Part shown: positions 63,101 to 64,000 of the stretch, in pieces
How positions within the stretch are numbered: position 1 is the first letter of the stretch
How the letters are laid out: each line of letters begins with the position of its first letter
Origin: Phytoseiulus persimilis
Taxonomy: Eukaryota; Arthropoda; Arachnida; Mesostigmata; Phytoseiidae
Reading direction: 5' to 3'
Length of the DNA stretch: 64,000 bases
Assembly (NCBI GenBank): GCA_037576195.1
Contig: CM075102.1
Span: 32,794,745 to 32,858,744 of the forward strand
Program-made: the position numbers and the translations under genes
Notes under the pieces: generated by a model
Seen by the model: only the letters and a program-made list of their open reading frames with translations
Databases searched by the model: none
Told to the model about the DNA's origin: nothing

Positions 63101-63888
63101 CATCTCGAAGACCCTCGCTTCACTCTCCGGCACCGTGGTTGTTGTTGATGTTTTCGTCACCCGATTTTGCGCGAAGTCGATCGTTGTCACCGGCGACTCG
63201 ATCACCATCGTCAGAACGAAAGCGGGACGAGAGCGTACCGGATCCCTGTCCCGTTCATCGGCAGTCTTGCCGGATAGCGGCAGTCCTGGTCGCAGCACCA
63301 GCAACGGATACAGCAACGACAACATCGACGGCGTATCTCACAGAGAAAGCAATGTTAATGACCCGTTGGAGGAGGTTGGAGAGAGCCGGTGAATGAGTGA
63401 ATGCGAGTGGGCCGCCGTCGGCGTCAAACCAACTGAATCTAGCTAGCTATCCAGAAAGCAAGCGTTAGCCAAAGGCCGGAGCATGGCCTGAGATATCGCT
63501 GCCGACCGGCTGGCCACTTGGTCAGCGCAGCCACCGGCCATCGAAGAGCGCCTTGCTTACTCGTTTGCCTGCCTCGGCGATTGGGCAAGCTATCCGGCCG
63601 GCCGGCTGGCAAGCCATCGAGCCGGCAATCCTACGATGCAGCTATGCAGCCAGCTCCACTGTGACTGGTGCGGCTGCCGCCGGCGAACGTCGGGATGAGG
63701 CCCCCGAATTAGTGAACCTTTCGATACATAGAGGCAGGCAGCCGATGACCGACCAGCGCGTTGGCTTGGCTCGCTCTTATTTTTTCTCTCTCCGTGTTTT
63801 TCACTGCCGAACGAGCTGTGTATAAGCGAGAATGCCAACGAGCAGAGCGAGCGAGCTATCGAGGCAGGCAAGCTAGCTAGCAAGCTAG
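57121..63888. other. No recognised gene; overlapping open frames on both strands
   Basis: Open frames at 57160-57708 (plus), 59426-60175 (minus, 249 codons) and 62041-62586 (minus, 181 codons) show no domain. The plus frame at 62108-62235 is GC-rich at third positions but short. A GAA patch lies at 61691-61713 and GGCC/GGCT repeats at 63594-63612. Confidence 0.4.
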
Positions 63889-63893
63889 CTAGC
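63870..63893. repeat. 12 bp tandem duplication of a CTAG/AGCT motif
   Basis: aagctagctagc occurs twice head to tail. The unit is nearly self-complementary, so the stretch can also fold on itself. Confidence 0.88.
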
Positions 63894-64000
63894 TATCGGA
63901 CAAACCCATCACTGACTATGCACTGTCGAACGTCAAAGATTCCGAAGTGAACGACGTTGATCGCTGGACTCCGTTCCATGACCTCGACCGTTTCGGAACA
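63889..64000 (+). other. Open frame running off the right edge, possible partial exon
   Basis: From a TAG at 63889-63891 the frame stays open to the window end (36 codons), with segments such as SDKPITDYALSNV and NDVDRWTPFHDLDRFGT. Composition is acidic and varied, unlike most shadow frames here. There is no good splice acceptor at its start, and the minus strand is also open across most of it. Not recognised; it may be chance. Confidence 0.15.

Overview
This 64 kb window looks like nuclear DNA of an animal, most plausibly an arthropod. The pointers are a Tc3-like DNA transposon with the animal Tc1/mariner layout, no bacterial-style gene packing or ribosome binding sites, many short simple repeats, and no visible shortage of CpG (tcg, cga and tcga are everywhere), which argues against heavy germline CpG methylation. 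Composition is close to balanced GC by eye. A compact-genome arthropod such as a mite would fit, but nothing here fixes the taxon.

The only gene I can name is the transposase of one complete Tc1/mariner-superfamily element of the Tc3-like kind at 50031-51657. It carries about 210 bp terminal inverted repeats, each with two copies of a 22 bp direct repeat (IR/DR layout), is flanked by TA on both sides, and encodes an uninterrupted 331-residue DD34E transposase on the minus strand.

The other roughly 62 kb shows no protein family I recognise on either strand. I saw no homeobox, zinc-finger, kinase or reverse-transcriptase block, no tRNA, rRNA or well-known microRNA, and no CRISPR array. The longest other open frames (up to 285 codons) are rich in Arg, Ser, Pro and Leu, overlap open frames on the opposite strand, and most likely reflect a stop-poor base composition. 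The region reads as an intergenic or intronic stretch. Short exons of unfamiliar genes, non-coding transcripts and regulatory elements could lie in it undetected.

The left third (1-23300) holds GA/CT runs, an 18 bp C run and a 17 bp G run about 400 bp apart, CCG and GTC tracts, a possible initiator plus 5' splice donor near 2221-2296, and an inverted repeat at 14988-15018. The middle (23300-50000) holds a possible TATA plus initiator promoter at 23345-23466, many period-4 arrays (CAGC/CAGT, GACC, GACG, GGAT), and a perfect 22 bp palindrome at 35155-35176. The right part holds the transposon, a splice-bounded open frame 0.6 kb beyond it (52270-52404), and an open frame running off the window end. 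The low-confidence candidates are marked as such and are meant as targets for transcript or homology checks, not as gene calls.
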